Shown here: one piece after another, positions 23,244 to 32,604 of the stretch
How the letters are laid out: every line of letters begins with the position of its first letter
Numbering within the stretch: the stretch's first letter is position 1
NCBI GenBank assembly: GCA_036675565.1
Contig: JAKFER010000243.1
Span: 1-64,000 of the forward strand
Origin: JACCYQ01 sp036675565
GTDB lineage: Bacteria > Bacteroidota > Bacteroidia > Chitinophagales > Chitinophagaceae
DNA: 64,000 nt
Reading direction: 5' to 3'
Position numbers and translations under genes: made by a program
The notes under the pieces: generated by a model
What the model saw: only the letters and a program-made list of their open reading frames with translations
Database searches by the model: none
What the model was told of the DNA's origin: nothing

Positions 23244-24368
23244 ATGATAAGAAGCTCCATTAATCATTTTATTAAACAGGGCATACCAATAAAATTAATT
23301 GGATCCATTCTTATCATATTACTTTTTATATCCTGCGGGGAAGAGCAGGAAAAAGTTAATCCGGTAGAAGAGAATATAACGGAATCAGTATATGCATCAG
23401 GCATTGTAAAAAGCAGTGATCAATACCAGGTATTTTCTCCTGTTAACGGAATCATCCAACGAATATTTGTAACAGAAGGTGACAGCATTAAAAAGGGAGG
23501 TTCTATTTTACAGGTTACCAATGAACTGGCCCGTTTAAATATAGAAGGTGCACAACTTGGCGTAGAGAGTGCTTCCATCAATGCAAACAGGGATAAACTC
23601 AATGAACTGCAGGCTAATATCAATTTCCTTAAAACAAAAGTGCAAAATGATTCCATATTAATGGAAAGGCAACGCCGATTATGGGACCAACAAATTGGAA
23701 CCCGTATTGAATTGGAACAACGGGAACTGGCTTATAAAAACAGCATATCCGCATATGATGGTGCGGTTTCCCGGTACAGGGATCTCCAAAGACAAATCAA
23801 TTACGCATCCGAACAATCGAGAAATAATTTAAGAATGAGTAAAACAGCTGCAAGCGATTTTACCATAAAAAGTAACATGAATGGAAAGGTTTACAGCCTG
23901 TTCAAGAATGAGGGTGAAATGGTCAATACCCAAACACCTATAGCCGTTATCGGGGGTGATGGTGAATTTATATTGGAGCTCCAGGTAGACGAATATGATA
24001 TTGGAAAAATTATTCCGGGGCAAAAAGTGCTGATCACCATGGATAGTTATAAGAACGAGGTGTTTGAAGCCGAAGTGACCCGGATACTACCGTTAATGAA
24101 TGAACGCACCCGCTCATTCACAGTTGAAGCCATTTTTACAAAACGACCAGGTGCCCTTTATCCAAACCTGACAACCGAAGCAAATATTGTTTTACAAACC
24201 AGGGAAAAAGCCATTACTATCCCAAGAGATTTTTTGGTCAATGATTCAATGGTGATACTTGCAGATGGCAATAAAAGAAAAGTTGTAACGGGCGTGATGG
24301 ATTTTCAGAAAGTAGAAATCCTCAGTGGGTTAACAACCAGTGATGAGATCATGAAACCAGTTGAATGA
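23244..24368 (+). CDS. HlyD/MFP-type periplasmic adaptor lipoprotein of an ABC exporter
   Basis: The 374-residue protein has a lipoprotein-type leader (IGSILIILLFISCGEE, Cys at about 32), a barrel-sandwich start (YASGIVKSSDQYQVFSPVNG), an alpha-helical hairpin with coiled-coil character (about residues 100-200) and a closing beta-barrel (VDEYDIGKIIPGQKVLITMD). It is the MacA-like periplasmic bridge between the inner-membrane ABC transporter encoded next and an outer-membrane channel, which is not encoded here. Its last codons overlap the permease gene (ATGA). Promoter carries the composite stress signal. Confidence 0.9.
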   Translation: MIRSSINHFIKQGIPIKLIGSILIILLFISCGEEQEKVNPVEENITESVYASGIVKSSDQYQVFSPVNGIIQRIFVTEGDSIKKGGSILQVTNELARLNIEGAQLGVESASINANRDKLNELQANINFLKTKVQNDSILMERQRRLWDQQIGTRIELEQRELAYKNSISAYDGAVSRYRDLQRQINYASEQSRNNLRMSKTAASDFTIKSNMNGKVYSLFKNEGEMVNTQTPIAVIGGDGEFILELQVDEYDIGKIIPGQKVLITMDSYKNEVFEAEVTRILPLMNERTRSFTVEAIFTKRPGALYPNLTTEANIVLQTREKAITIPRDFLVNDSMVILADGNKRKVVTGVMDFQKVEILSGLTTSDEIMKPVE

Positions 24369-25624
24369 ACTACAAACTAATTTTTACCATTGCAAAGTCA
24401 TTATTGTTCGCACGCTGGCGCCAGACAATGGTGGCTGCTATCGGGGTAACATTCAGCATTACGATGTTCATTACTTTACTCAGTTTTATGACCGGCCTTA
24501 ATGACCTGCTGGATGGATTGATCCTGAACAGGACACCACATATCAGGTTATACAATGAAATCAAACCAAAACCCATTCAGCCCATTCAACAAACAGTGCA
24601 GTATAAAGATCATTACCATTTTATTTATTCAATAAAAGCTGAAAACAGCCGCCAGGATATTTATAACAGCGCGGCGGTTATAGAAACAATCCGGGATGAC
24701 CAAAGAGTTTTGGGTTTGGCTCCTAAGCTTACAACTCCTGTTTTTTATAATGATGGCACCATTGATATTACCGGGGTGTTAAACGGTATTGATGTGGATG
24801 CAGAAAGCCGTTTATTTCATTTTAAGGATTATGTTACCAAGGGATCGGCAACGGATATTAAAAGAGTTTCAAACAGCATTATACTCGGAAGACCGCTGGC
24901 CAATAAATTATTTGTAAATGTGGGTGATAAAGTCGTTGTGATAACACCTGCCGGTGACCGGTTTTCATTAAAGGTCGTTGGCTTTTTTGAATCGGGCATA
25001 CTTGAATTTGACAAAACACTCGGTTTTGCATCGCTGGCTACAACACAAAAAATAATGGGTAAACCCAATAATTATTTAACGGATATACAGGTCAAGCTAA
25101 ACGATATAGATGAAGCTCCCATTGTTGCAAAAGAATTTGCAGCCAGGTTCGGAACGCAGGCAGAAGATATTCAAACAGCGAATGCACAATTTGAAACAGG
25201 AAGTAATATCCGGACATTGATCTCCTACTCTGTCGGTATCACTTTGTTAATTGTTGCAGGCTTTGGCATTTACAATATTTTAAATATGCTGATCTACGAA
25301 AAAATGGATTCTATTGCTATTATGAAAGCAACGGGATTTGCAGGCAAGGATGTAAAAGCCGTATTTATTATCATTGCATTGAGTATAGGTATAGCAGGTG
25401 GAATGGTTGGATTGCTGTTTGGGTTTTTGCTATCTGTTATAATTGATAATATTCCCTTTATTACAGCGGCCTTACCAACCATAACCACTTATCCGGTAAA
25501 TTATAATCCCATGATTTATTTCATTGGAACTGCATTTTCTTTAATCACTACTTACCTGGCAGGTTATTTTCCTGCTAGAAAGGCCAGCAAAGTAGACCCG
25601 GTATTAATCATCAGGGGGAAATAA
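24365..25624 (+). CDS. ABC transporter permease of the MacB/FtsX type
   Basis: A 419-residue membrane protein: one helix near residues 18-42, a large periplasmic domain (about 45-285; includes VNVGDKVVVITPAGDRFSLKVVGF), then three helices near 285-310, 335-365 and 385-405. It ends in the FtsX-type ARKASKVDPVLIIRGK. It overlaps the adaptor gene by four bases and is one base from the ATPase gene, so the three are translated together. As a mechanotransmission-type transporter it would expel a compound or lipoprotein from the periplasm; the substrate is not evident. Confidence 0.92.
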   Translation: MNYKLIFTIAKSLLFARWRQTMVAAIGVTFSITMFITLLSFMTGLNDLLDGLILNRTPHIRLYNEIKPKPIQPIQQTVQYKDHYHFIYSIKAENSRQDIYNSAAVIETIRDDQRVLGLAPKLTTPVFYNDGTIDITGVLNGIDVDAESRLFHFKDYVTKGSATDIKRVSNSIILGRPLANKLFVNVGDKVVVITPAGDRFSLKVVGFFESGILEFDKTLGFASLATTQKIMGKPNNYLTDIQVKLNDIDEAPIVAKEFAARFGTQAEDIQTANAQFETGSNIRTLISYSVGITLLIVAGFGIYNILNMLIYEKMDSIAIMKATGFAGKDVKAVFIIIALSIGIAGGMVGLLFGFLLSVIIDNIPFITAALPTITTYPVNYNPMIYFIGTAFSLITTYLAGYFPARKASKVDPVLIIRGK

Positions 25625-25625
25625 G

Positions 25626-26306
25626 ATGAATGAAAATATATTAGAAGCCCGGCATATCACCAAATACTTTCATGATCCTGTTACTACAAAGGTATTAACC
25701 GATATTACCTTTACCATTAAACGAAAAGATTTTGTTACTGTTATTGGTAAATCTGGTTGCGGCAAATCTACTTTATTGTATATACTCTCCACCATGGATA
25801 CGGATTATGAAGGCGATCTGCTGATAGATGATAAAAGTGTGGTTAATAAAAAAGAACCTGAGCTGGCTCTCATACGCAATGAAAAAATTGGTTTTATTTT
25901 CCAGTTCCATTACCTGTTAAATGAATTTTCAGTATTGCAAAATGTTATGCTGCCCGGTTTAAAACTCGCTAGGTTCACAGAAAAAGAAGTTGAGGAAAGA
26001 GCCATGGAAAAATTGCGCATGCTGGATATCCAACACCTGGCTCAAAAAAAAGCCACAAAATTATCCGGTGGTGAAAAACAACGTGTAGCCATTGCCCGTG
26101 CCCTGATCAATGACCCAGACATTATTATGGGTGACGAACCGACAGGAAATTTGGATAAAAAAAACCGGGAAATTGTTTTTGATATTTTTAAACAACTCGC
26201 CTATCAATACAATCAAACATTATTGATCGTTACACATGATGAAACCTTGGCGAATATTTCTAATCGTACGATTGAAATGGAAGATGGAAAAATTATCAGG
26301 CAATAA
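25626..26306 (+). CDS. ABC transporter ATP-binding protein of the MacB/LolD type
   Basis: The 226-residue ATPase shows all nucleotide-binding motifs: Walker [11 protein letters not shown]-loop [16 protein letters not shown], signature [19 protein letters not shown], Walker [13 protein letters not shown] and the switch His in VTHD. It powers the FtsX-type permease encoded directly upstream. The gene ends the adaptor-permease-ATPase operon and there is no further gene on this strand for 27 kb. Confidence 0.96.
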   Translation: MNENILEARHITKYFHDPVTTKVLTDITFTIKRKDFVTVIGKSGCGKSTLLYILSTMDTDYEGDLLIDDKSVVNKKEPELALIRNEKIGFIFQFHYLLNEFSVLQNVMLPGLKLARFTEKEVEERAMEKLRMLDIQHLAQKKATKLSGGEKQRVAIARALINDPDIIMGDEPTGNLDKKNREIVFDIFKQLAYQYNQTLLIVTHDETLANISNRTIEMEDGKIIRQ

Positions 26307-26335
26307 TCTTAAAAAAAAATTCTCTTACACTAATG

Positions 26336-27232
26336 TCAGTATTCAAATAAAATTACCTGGAAGGGACTGACATCACCCGGCCTGGCCATTTCTTTCCGGA
26401 CAGGATATTTATCAATATCATATTCATAATTAAAATTAACCTTGTAAGAGCCAGTCATCCAGGAAGTCATGTTATTGATAGTAACACCCATGTAATGCGT
26501 TTCCAAAGGAACATTATACCCAAGTCCAATAGCCGAATTTTCAAAATACAGCGAGTTGGCAATATTTAATTTGTTATACGGGCTCACTCCATCATCATAG
26601 GTGAACTGGTAAGTCACCACTTCATCACCTGTTGTTCTTATATGTTTTGAGAGCAGTCTTTCAATATTACCACCTGACAATAATTCCAATGTATCATATG
26701 AATTATTAACCATAGGGAAACCATTCATTTCCGGCGTTGAATAAACCCTTTCATTTACGTATTCATATTTCACTATCCTATCTGCGGGTTCACCCAATTG
26801 ATTTTTTACCCGTACAGAATCCATGATCTTCATGCCCTGGTTATTATATTTAAAATAAAATTGAGTGATAAGATTTGGAAAAACGGTTTTGACATTCGAC
26901 AATGAAGATGGAAGCACAGCCGAACCTTCATAATTAAAAGTGATTGTTTGGGTAAGTTTGAAAGCCGGGTTAGTTATTGAGGAATCTATTGTACCCATCT
27001 TAATTTCGGTACAACGGTTGGCTGCATCATAACTGAAAATCCTGATGTGCTTCAAAAATGGATTCGTAGCGAAATAAGAAACTTCTCTTTTCAGGAATTT
27101 AAATGACTGTTCAAATTCCGTTTCTGAAAGTGCAAACTGCCGGTATAATTCAGCAGCAGGTTCTTTAGGAAGATCACCTTTGGTACAAGAAAATGAAATA
27201 AGAACAACAAGATAAAAAGTAAGTTTTCTCAT
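26336..27232 (-). CDS. Lipoprotein of unknown function (DUF4595-like)
   Basis: A 298-residue protein with a lipoprotein signal (MRKLTFYLVVLISFSCTKGD, Cys16). The mature part consists of repeated short beta strands with YDAANRCTEIKMG, FNYEGSAVLPSSL and KYEYVNERVYSTPEMNG, resembling YD-repeat-like Bacteroidota surface lipoproteins. I infer an outer-membrane or surface location. It is alone, convergent with the ABC ATPase gene, and separated from the MFS gene by a repeat-rich gap. Confidence 0.72.
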   Translation of the reverse strand: MRKLTFYLVVLISFSCTKGDLPKEPAAELYRQFALSETEFEQSFKFLKREVSYFATNPFLKHIRIFSYDAANRCTEIKMGTIDSSITNPAFKLTQTITFNYEGSAVLPSSLSNVKTVFPNLITQFYFKYNNQGMKIMDSVRVKNQLGEPADRIVKYEYVNERVYSTPEMNGFPMVNNSYDTLELLSGGNIERLLSKHIRTTGDEVVTYQFTYDDGVSPYNKLNIANSLYFENSAIGLGYNVPLETHYMGVTINNMTSWMTGSYKVNFNYEYDIDKYPVRKEMARPGDVSPFQVILFEY

Positions 27233-27633
27233 AAGATAAATTCAGATCAATAATAATCAAAATTGTTAGTGAAAACAAATTGACACATTTTCAAATTGCC
27301 TCATTTACTTCCACGAAGTCTCTCAACGAGGACTCCTGGTGTTCCAGATTAATTATTATTTCTCTTTTCTTTTTTGCTTGCAGAAAAAGAAACAAAAAAG
27401 TGCCCCCGGCAATGATAAACAGCCCATTGCCGGGAAGTACTCCGGCCGTCTTTTGTGCAAAGTGGTATAGGTCTTCAGTTCCCTGATGTGTTCGACTGGT
27501 AAGGAAGATACTGCGTAGTCCAGTAGTTAGCATTCCTGAATTATTATTTTCAAATTTTCAAATTGCCACATTATCAAATTGTCTTTCGATCATTTTCAAA
27601 TTTTCAAATTACCACATTATAAAATTGTTTTTT
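27233..27633 (-). other. Repeat-rich intergenic region with a strong hairpin
   Basis: No convincing gene lies here. Bases 27405-27414 and 27425-27434 form a perfect ten-pair stem (CCCGGCAATG / CATTGCCGGG); on the minus strand it is followed by a T-rich stretch, as in a terminator. Two near-identical 37-base copies (27546-27582 and 27592-27628, offset 46) are built from the octamer TCAAATTN that also forms arrays before nuoK and nuoE. Confidence 0.6.
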
Positions 27634-28905
27634 TTACATACTTTCTACTGTTTGCTCTTCCAGTTGATTCATTTTCATCTTTTGTTTCTTTTTAAAAAGA
27701 CCGGGTTGCAAAAATTGAATAAATACCAAAGCGATGATAATAGTTAATACCCCTTGCAAAAAAATAGTTAGCGGTGCTCCGATGTAATGTGCTAATGTAC
27801 CGATCAACAAACTGCCAAGTGGTTGCATTCCGAAAAATGCCATCGCATAATAACTGATCGCACGGCCACGCATAGCCGGTGCAACAGTAGTTTGAATGAT
27901 GGTGTTTGTAATGGTGGTTTGAGACATCATACCAAAACCTGCAATGGCAATAAATAATAAAGCAGCAGGAAGCAAATCAATAAATGCAAAAGCCAAAAGG
28001 CCTGCTCCAAAGATCAGTGTGCAAATAGATAATATTTTTTTCAGGTTAGTCCCTGCATTCAGTGATGCCAGGAACAAAGCGCCACTAACAGCACCGATGC
28101 CAACAAAACTGTTTAATAAACCAAAAATGAACGCATCACCCTCAAAAACTTCTTTGGCATAAATGGGCAACAGCGTTATATACGGCAACGACACCAGGCT
28201 GATAATTGTAAGCAAGAGTATGACCTTCCGGATATCCGGCGTAGCCCTTAAATATGCCAGCCCTTCCTTTAAATCTGTGGTCACATTAGTAATACGTTCC
28301 CTGGGAATAAATGCTGGCAGCTTCATTGCATAGAGTGAAATGATCACAGCAACAAAACTGAGGCTGTTGATCAGGAAACAGATTTCGGCGCCAAATTTCT
28401 CCAGCACCAAACCCGATAATGCAGGACCGATCAAACGGGCAACATTGACCATAGAAGAATTTAATGCAATGGCATTGGGCAGATGTTCTTTCTGATTGAC
28501 CATATCATAAACCAGGGATTGGCGTGCAGGAACATCAAAAGCATTGATGCTGCCCAATACCACGCTTAATGCCAGGATATGCCATATTTCATATTCGCCT
28601 GAAAAAACAAGCAGGGTTAATAACACTGCTTGAATCAGAGAGGCAAATTGTGTTTTTAATAAAACGTTGAAACGGTTATATCTATCCGAAACCACACCAC
28701 CTGCTATAGATAATAAAAAAGAAGGGAACTGTGCACAAAATACAGCCACGCCCAGCATAAAAGCAGAATTGGTTTCAACATAGATCAGCCAATAAACTGC
28801 CGTGCGTTGCATCCAGGTACCAATCAGCGAGACGGACTGACCAAAAAAATACAGCCGGTAATTTTTACTTTGAAAGGCAGAAAAAATTTTGTGGTTGGTT
28901 AACAT
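27634..28905 (-). CDS. MFS transporter of the EntS/DHA3 type
   Basis: A 423-residue protein with about 12 transmembrane helices. Family motifs include NYRLYFFGQSVSLIGTWMQR at the start, the loop 2-3 motif GGVVSDRYNRFNVLL and NAFDVPARQSLVYDMV. These are typical of the drug:H+ antiporter-3 group, which exports siderophores or drugs. The C-terminus is charged (KKKQKMKMNQLEEQ). It is a single gene, upstream of it (in its own direction) lies mnmE with 60 bases between. The substrate is not evident. Confidence 0.92.
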   Translation of the reverse strand: MLTNHKIFSAFQSKNYRLYFFGQSVSLIGTWMQRTAVYWLIYVETNSAFMLGVAVFCAQFPSFLLSIAGGVVSDRYNRFNVLLKTQFASLIQAVLLTLLVFSGEYEIWHILALSVVLGSINAFDVPARQSLVYDMVNQKEHLPNAIALNSSMVNVARLIGPALSGLVLEKFGAEICFLINSLSFVAVIISLYAMKLPAFIPRERITNVTTDLKEGLAYLRATPDIRKVILLLTIISLVSLPYITLLPIYAKEVFEGDAFIFGLLNSFVGIGAVSGALFLASLNAGTNLKKILSICTLIFGAGLLAFAFIDLLPAALLFIAIAGFGMMSQTTITNTIIQTTVAPAMRGRAISYYAMAFFGMQPLGSLLIGTLAHYIGAPLTIFLQGVLTIIIALVFIQFLQPGLFKKKQKMKMNQLEEQTVESM

Positions 28906-28965
28906 GCTTTATTCAGATATCCATCTTGCAAGTAATGATTTACAATATTGCAGGTAAATAAGTAA

Positions 28966-30351
28966 TTATTTTCCGATACAAAACTTACTAAAAATATAAT
29001 CGAGCATGTCTTCGCTGCTTACTTCTCCGGTTATTTCACCCAGGTAATAAAGACATTGCCTGATATCGGGAGCCAACAGATCTCCGGGTAATTTTTCATC
29101 CAAACCCTGATGGATAGCCGCTAATGAATCTTCAACCTTTTTTAATGCATGAAAATGACGTGCATTGGTAACGATTGCATCTTCGGTATTGATATCACCC
29201 TGCAAAACAGTATCAACCATCCGTTCTTTCAAAACTTCCATATGCAGCTTTGTTTTGGCTGATATGTAAATGATCTTTTCAAAATGCTGCCACAGCATTC
29301 TTACATCTTTTTCATCCACTTCATCAATTTTATTAGCCACCAGCAGGTAATTGAATGATTGTTTTTTGAATTCATCCTCCACCTTTTTCAATTCATCTTC
29401 GGAGGTTTCATTTACATCAAATAAATAAACCACGAGGTCTGCCTGCTGCATTTTCTCCCTGCTTTTTTCCATACCCGCAAACTCAATCAGGTCGGTTGTA
29501 TGTTCCCGAATTCCGGCTGTATCGATCAAGCGGAACAGGATGCCATCAATATTGATTAATTCTTCTATCGTATCTCTTGTTGTTCCGGGAATATCTGAAA
29601 CAATGGCCCGGTTCTCATTCAGTAAACTGTTTAATAAAGTTGATTTACCAGCATTGGGTTTACCAATTATCGCAACACTAACACCCTGCCTGATCACATT
29701 ACCTAATTTAAAAGAAGAGGTCAATTCTTTGGTAACGGCCTGGGCTTCGGTAATGAGTTTATAAAACTGGGTGCGGTCGGCAAACTCAACATCTTCCTGG
29801 GAAAAATCCAACTCCAGTTCAATGAGCGCAGCAAACTTGATGAGTTGCTCCCTTAATTCTTTCAACACTTTTGAAAAACCTCCCCGCACATTATGCAAAG
29901 CTGTTCTGTGAAATGCCGCCGTATTGCTGGCTATCAGGTCAGCAACCGCTTCCGCTTGTGCAAGATCCAGTTTGCCATTCAGGAACGCCCGTTGTGTAAA
30001 CTCTCCTGGCTTGGCCAGCCTTGCTCCCTTCCGGATACATGCATCAATGATCTGTTGTAAAACAAAAGGTGAACCATGACCGCTGATCTCTACCACATCT
30101 TCCCCTGTATAACTTCGCGGTCCTTTAAAAAGTGATATAACCACTTCATCAATCATGATATCATCGTCTTTCAACAAACCAACATGCAAAGTGTGAGATG
30201 GTTGCTGTAGCAGGTTTTTTTGCGGGAACAAATAATTTGCTACCTGCCAGGCATTGGTACCACTCAACCTGATGACACCAATAGCACCCACACCCGGCGG
30301 TGTAGCCAGCGCCACAATGGTATCATTCCAACCGGTTAATTTTCCATTCAT
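28966..30351 (-). CDS. mnmE: tRNA modification GTPase MnmE
   Basis: The 461-residue protein has the N-terminal tetrahydrofolate-binding domain (IVALATPPGVGAIGVIRLSG), the helical domain, and the inserted G domain with GKPNAGKSTLL (G1), DIPGTTRDT (G2), DTAGI (G3) and NKID (G4). It ends in the invariant FCIGK, whose Cys is required for tRNA modification. With MnmG it installs the cmnm5 group on U34 of certain tRNAs. Length is normal. It is preceded by the terminator of the tonB operon, so it has its own promoter. Confidence 0.98.
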   Translation of the reverse strand: MNGKLTGWNDTIVALATPPGVGAIGVIRLSGTNAWQVANYLFPQKNLLQQPSHTLHVGLLKDDDIMIDEVVISLFKGPRSYTGEDVVEISGHGSPFVLQQIIDACIRKGARLAKPGEFTQRAFLNGKLDLAQAEAVADLIASNTAAFHRTALHNVRGGFSKVLKELREQLIKFAALIELELDFSQEDVEFADRTQFYKLITEAQAVTKELTSSFKLGNVIRQGVSVAIIGKPNAGKSTLLNSLLNENRAIVSDIPGTTRDTIEELINIDGILFRLIDTAGIREHTTDLIEFAGMEKSREKMQQADLVVYLFDVNETSEDELKKVEDEFKKQSFNYLLVANKIDEVDEKDVRMLWQHFEKIIYISAKTKLHMEVLKERMVDTVLQGDINTEDAIVTNARHFHALKKVEDSLAAIHQGLDEKLPGDLLAPDIRQCLYYLGEITGEVSSEDMLDYIFSKFCIGK

Positions 30352-30366
30352 AGCCCAAAAATAAAA

Positions 30367-30388
30367 ATCCCTCCGCAGTGGGAGGGAT
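30367..30388 (-). terminator. Terminator of the exbB-exbD-exbD-tonB operon
   Basis: Perfect eight-pair stem ATCCCTCC / GGAGGGAT with a six-base loop, followed on the minus strand by ATTTTTATTTTT. It lies between tonB and mnmE. Confidence 0.85.
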
Positions 30389-30410
30389 CTTATTTATAAA
30401 GTATTCAATT

Positions 30411-31244
30411 TTAATATTCTGAAGAAACCACGAAAGTGATCGGTTGCTTACGATATGCATTTACATTCTGACCGTTTTGGATAGCAGGTACCCAATCTGG
30501 TCCTTTACGAATGATCTTTACCGCTTCATCTTCCATACCATATCCATGACTGGTTAAGGCTTTAACATCGCTGATCTTTCCGGCTTTGTTCACGATGAAC
30601 TGAACCCAAACAGTGTACTGTCCTTCGGGTGCACCGTTATCAACAGGTGTGTTGGCATTCAGGTTTCTTTCAAGGTAACGGCGCCATGCGCTTTCACCAC
30701 CTTTGAAAGAAGCTTCTACTTCCACTTTTTCAAAAACCTTGTTGGGATCTTCTTTTTTCTCTTCGATAATTTGCTTTCCCTGGTCGATCATGGTCGGTGT
30801 AGCCAGACCCATATCTTTAATACCTTCCTGGCTAACGATATCGATCTTGGTATCTTCCAGTTTTTCTACTTCTGGTGGAATATCTTCTTTCTTTACTTCC
30901 TCATCCTTAACAATTTTGGGAGGGGTAAATTTGGTCATTTCCACTTTTGGAGGTTCCTGCTTTGGCGGTGGCGGTGGAGGAGGTTCAATAGGTTTTGGTT
31001 CCTCCTGCTTTATATCCTGCAGTACCACATCTTTCACCTCGAGCCTTGCATCTCTATTAGCTTTCAGATTGCTTGCCAGGAAAGAAGCCCCAAATGCTGC
31101 AATAATTATTGCAAGTGTAACCAACAAAGCGGTTGTGATCCTTTTGACATATGTTTTACGAAGGGCATAAGCACCATAATCTTTATTACGGCCTTCAAAA
31201 ACAATATCAAGCAGATCGGCACTTAAAATTTTATTTGCTTCCAT
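30411..31244 (-). CDS. tonB: Energy transducer TonB
   Basis: The 277-residue protein has a cytoplasmic lead (ILSADLLDIVFEGRNKDYGAYALRK) typical of Bacteroidota TonB, one membrane helix (about residues 35-55), a Pro/Glu/Lys-rich periplasmic linker (IEPPPPPPPKQEPPKVEM) and a C-terminal TonB domain (YTVWVQFIVNKAGKISDVKAL, VPAIQNGQNVNAYRKQPITF). It passes proton-motive-force energy from ExbB/ExbD to outer-membrane receptors such as SusC. It is the last gene of the exb operon. A paralogue with the same N-terminal motif is encoded at 52126-52944. Confidence 0.95.
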   Translation of the reverse strand: MEANKILSADLLDIVFEGRNKDYGAYALRKTYVKRITTALLVTLAIIIAAFGASFLASNLKANRDARLEVKDVVLQDIKQEEPKPIEPPPPPPPKQEPPKVEMTKFTPPKIVKDEEVKKEDIPPEVEKLEDTKIDIVSQEGIKDMGLATPTMIDQGKQIIEEKKEDPNKVFEKVEVEASFKGGESAWRRYLERNLNANTPVDNGAPEGQYTVWVQFIVNKAGKISDVKALTSHGYGMEDEAVKIIRKGPDWVPAIQNGQNVNAYRKQPITFVVSSEY

Positions 31245-31306
31245 TTCAAATTTGCTTTTTTGTAAGATGCTGTTAACGGAAAGTTTCCATAAACATCATC
31301 CAATTT

Positions 31307-31852
31307 TTATTGCCCGGACTCTTCTGTTTTTTTGATCAGTTCATTTTCAACTTCAAGAATCTCAACCAATGCAAAACGTTTTACCTGGTTAATCGTCATC
31401 TCATCCAGGATGTCTACTGTGTTCTTGTAGGTAGCTTCTTCATTTGGTTTGATTACAATTACCAGATCATCCGGTGGAGTAGATTTTTTCTTATTGATGA
31501 TTACATCCCGGATGCCCTTGAAATTGGTGCTTTTGAAATTATTACCGGCATCGTCAACAGATAACTGTCCTTCATAATAATAAACGTTATTATCCTTGCC
31601 CAGCATAATGGTTAATGCACCAGATTCTTTAGCCTTGTTCAGTTCTTCATCTTTTTCAGTATCCTTAGGCATAAATAAGTCTAAGGTTGTTGGCGTACTC
31701 ATGGTACTGGTAAAGATAAAAAAGGTGATGAGCAAAAACCCGAGGTCAACCATGGGTGTCATGTCTAACCTTGTAGAGAGTTTTTTTGCTTTTTTTACAC
31801 CAGGTCCTTTTTTATGACCACCATCGCCGCCGCCTGTATCTAAACTAGCCAT
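31307..31852 (-). CDS. exbD: ExbD/TolR family biopolymer transport protein (second copy)
   Basis: The 181-residue protein has a short charged cytoplasmic start, one membrane helix with the functional Asp (RLDMTPMVDLGFLLITFFIF) and a periplasmic domain ending in EILEVENELIKKTEESGQ. Together with ExbB it forms the proton-driven motor for TonB. It lies 31 bases after the other exbD gene and 62 before tonB. Two ExbD-type genes in a row are common in Bacteroidota and may form heteromeric motors. Confidence 0.94.
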   Translation of the reverse strand: MASLDTGGGDGGHKKGPGVKKAKKLSTRLDMTPMVDLGFLLITFFIFTSTMSTPTTLDLFMPKDTEKDEELNKAKESGALTIMLGKDNNVYYYEGQLSVDDAGNNFKSTNFKGIRDVIINKKKSTPPDDLVIVIKPNEEATYKNTVDILDEMTINQVKRFALVEILEVENELIKKTEESGQ

Positions 31853-31883
31853 AACTTAAATTTTATTAATGTGTTAATACAAA

Positions 31884-32543
31884 TTATCCACCTGAACCTT
31901 CTCTTCTAGCTTTAAATAAATCTGTTCCTTCTGGAACATCTTCTGGCGCAGTAATCAATTTAAATTTGTTTTCATTGTTGCGCTTAAAAGCAGAAATAAC
32001 ATTCTTGAAAGTAGGATACTTAGCGGAATTGTCGCCCTTAATCATATAATTAATGGGTCTGCCCGCAAATGCACTTTTTGCATCTCTTATCCAGATAAAT
32101 AATTCATTAGTAGCCGAATCCTCAACAGGAATTCCAGGCATCTTGAAATTTTTCTTTTGCTCTTCAGAAAGACCCATATATTGTTTTAACTGTGCGATTG
32201 GGACACCAACCATAGGTTCTTTAATAAAGGCTGCAATTTCAGCATCGGTGAGACCCAAATTACGCTCTGTATTCAAGTTTTGCATAACTGCCTGAATAGG
32301 CGCCGGATCTTTTTCTACCTGCATGGTAAAGAATACCCTGCCATCCTTATCCATAGAAATAAGTAACCCATCCTTTTGTTCCAGTTCTTTAGAAGAAACG
32401 GAGCTTGGCGGATTGATTTCCACCGCCTCAGGTGGCTTAAACTTGGTAGCCATGATAAAGAAAGTCAGGATCAGAAAAGCGATATCCACAAATGGAGTCA
32501 TATCGTTTTCTGTGACATGTTTCGGAATTTTTACACTTGGCAT
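31884..32543 (-). CDS. exbD: ExbD/TolR family biopolymer transport protein (first copy)
   Basis: A 219-residue ExbD with the membrane helix and Asp in VTENDMTPFVDIAFLILTFF and a larger periplasmic part than its neighbour, including KDGRVFFTMQVEKDP and RPINYMIKGDNSAKYPTFKNV. It is 61 bases downstream of exbB. Together the operon exbB-exbD-exbD-tonB supplies energy for TonB-dependent uptake such as the SusC protein at 56592. Confidence 0.94.
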   Translation of the reverse strand: MPSVKIPKHVTENDMTPFVDIAFLILTFFIMATKFKPPEAVEINPPSSVSSKELEQKDGLLISMDKDGRVFFTMQVEKDPAPIQAVMQNLNTERNLGLTDAEIAAFIKEPMVGVPIAQLKQYMGLSEEQKKNFKMPGIPVEDSATNELFIWIRDAKSAFAGRPINYMIKGDNSAKYPTFKNVISAFKRNNENKFKLITAPEDVPEGTDLFKARREGSGG

Positions 32544-32604
32544 TTTAAGCTACAATTTTGTAATGAGATTCAAAATTTACTGGTTTCCACAAATTCTGTT
32601 CTGA

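Noticed and set aside
27291..27533. Open frame of 80 codons on the minus strand in the MFS/lipoprotein gap
   Set aside because: It crosses the perfect hairpin and T-rich tail, is low in complexity near its middle (LFLFLQAKKKRE) and lies in a repeat-like region; it is more likely a chance frame over an intergenic element.
30771..31226. Long open frames opposite tonB (Trp/Arg- or Ser/Gly-rich)
   Set aside because: They mirror the Pro/Glu/Lys-rich linker of TonB on the other strand and have no independent support.
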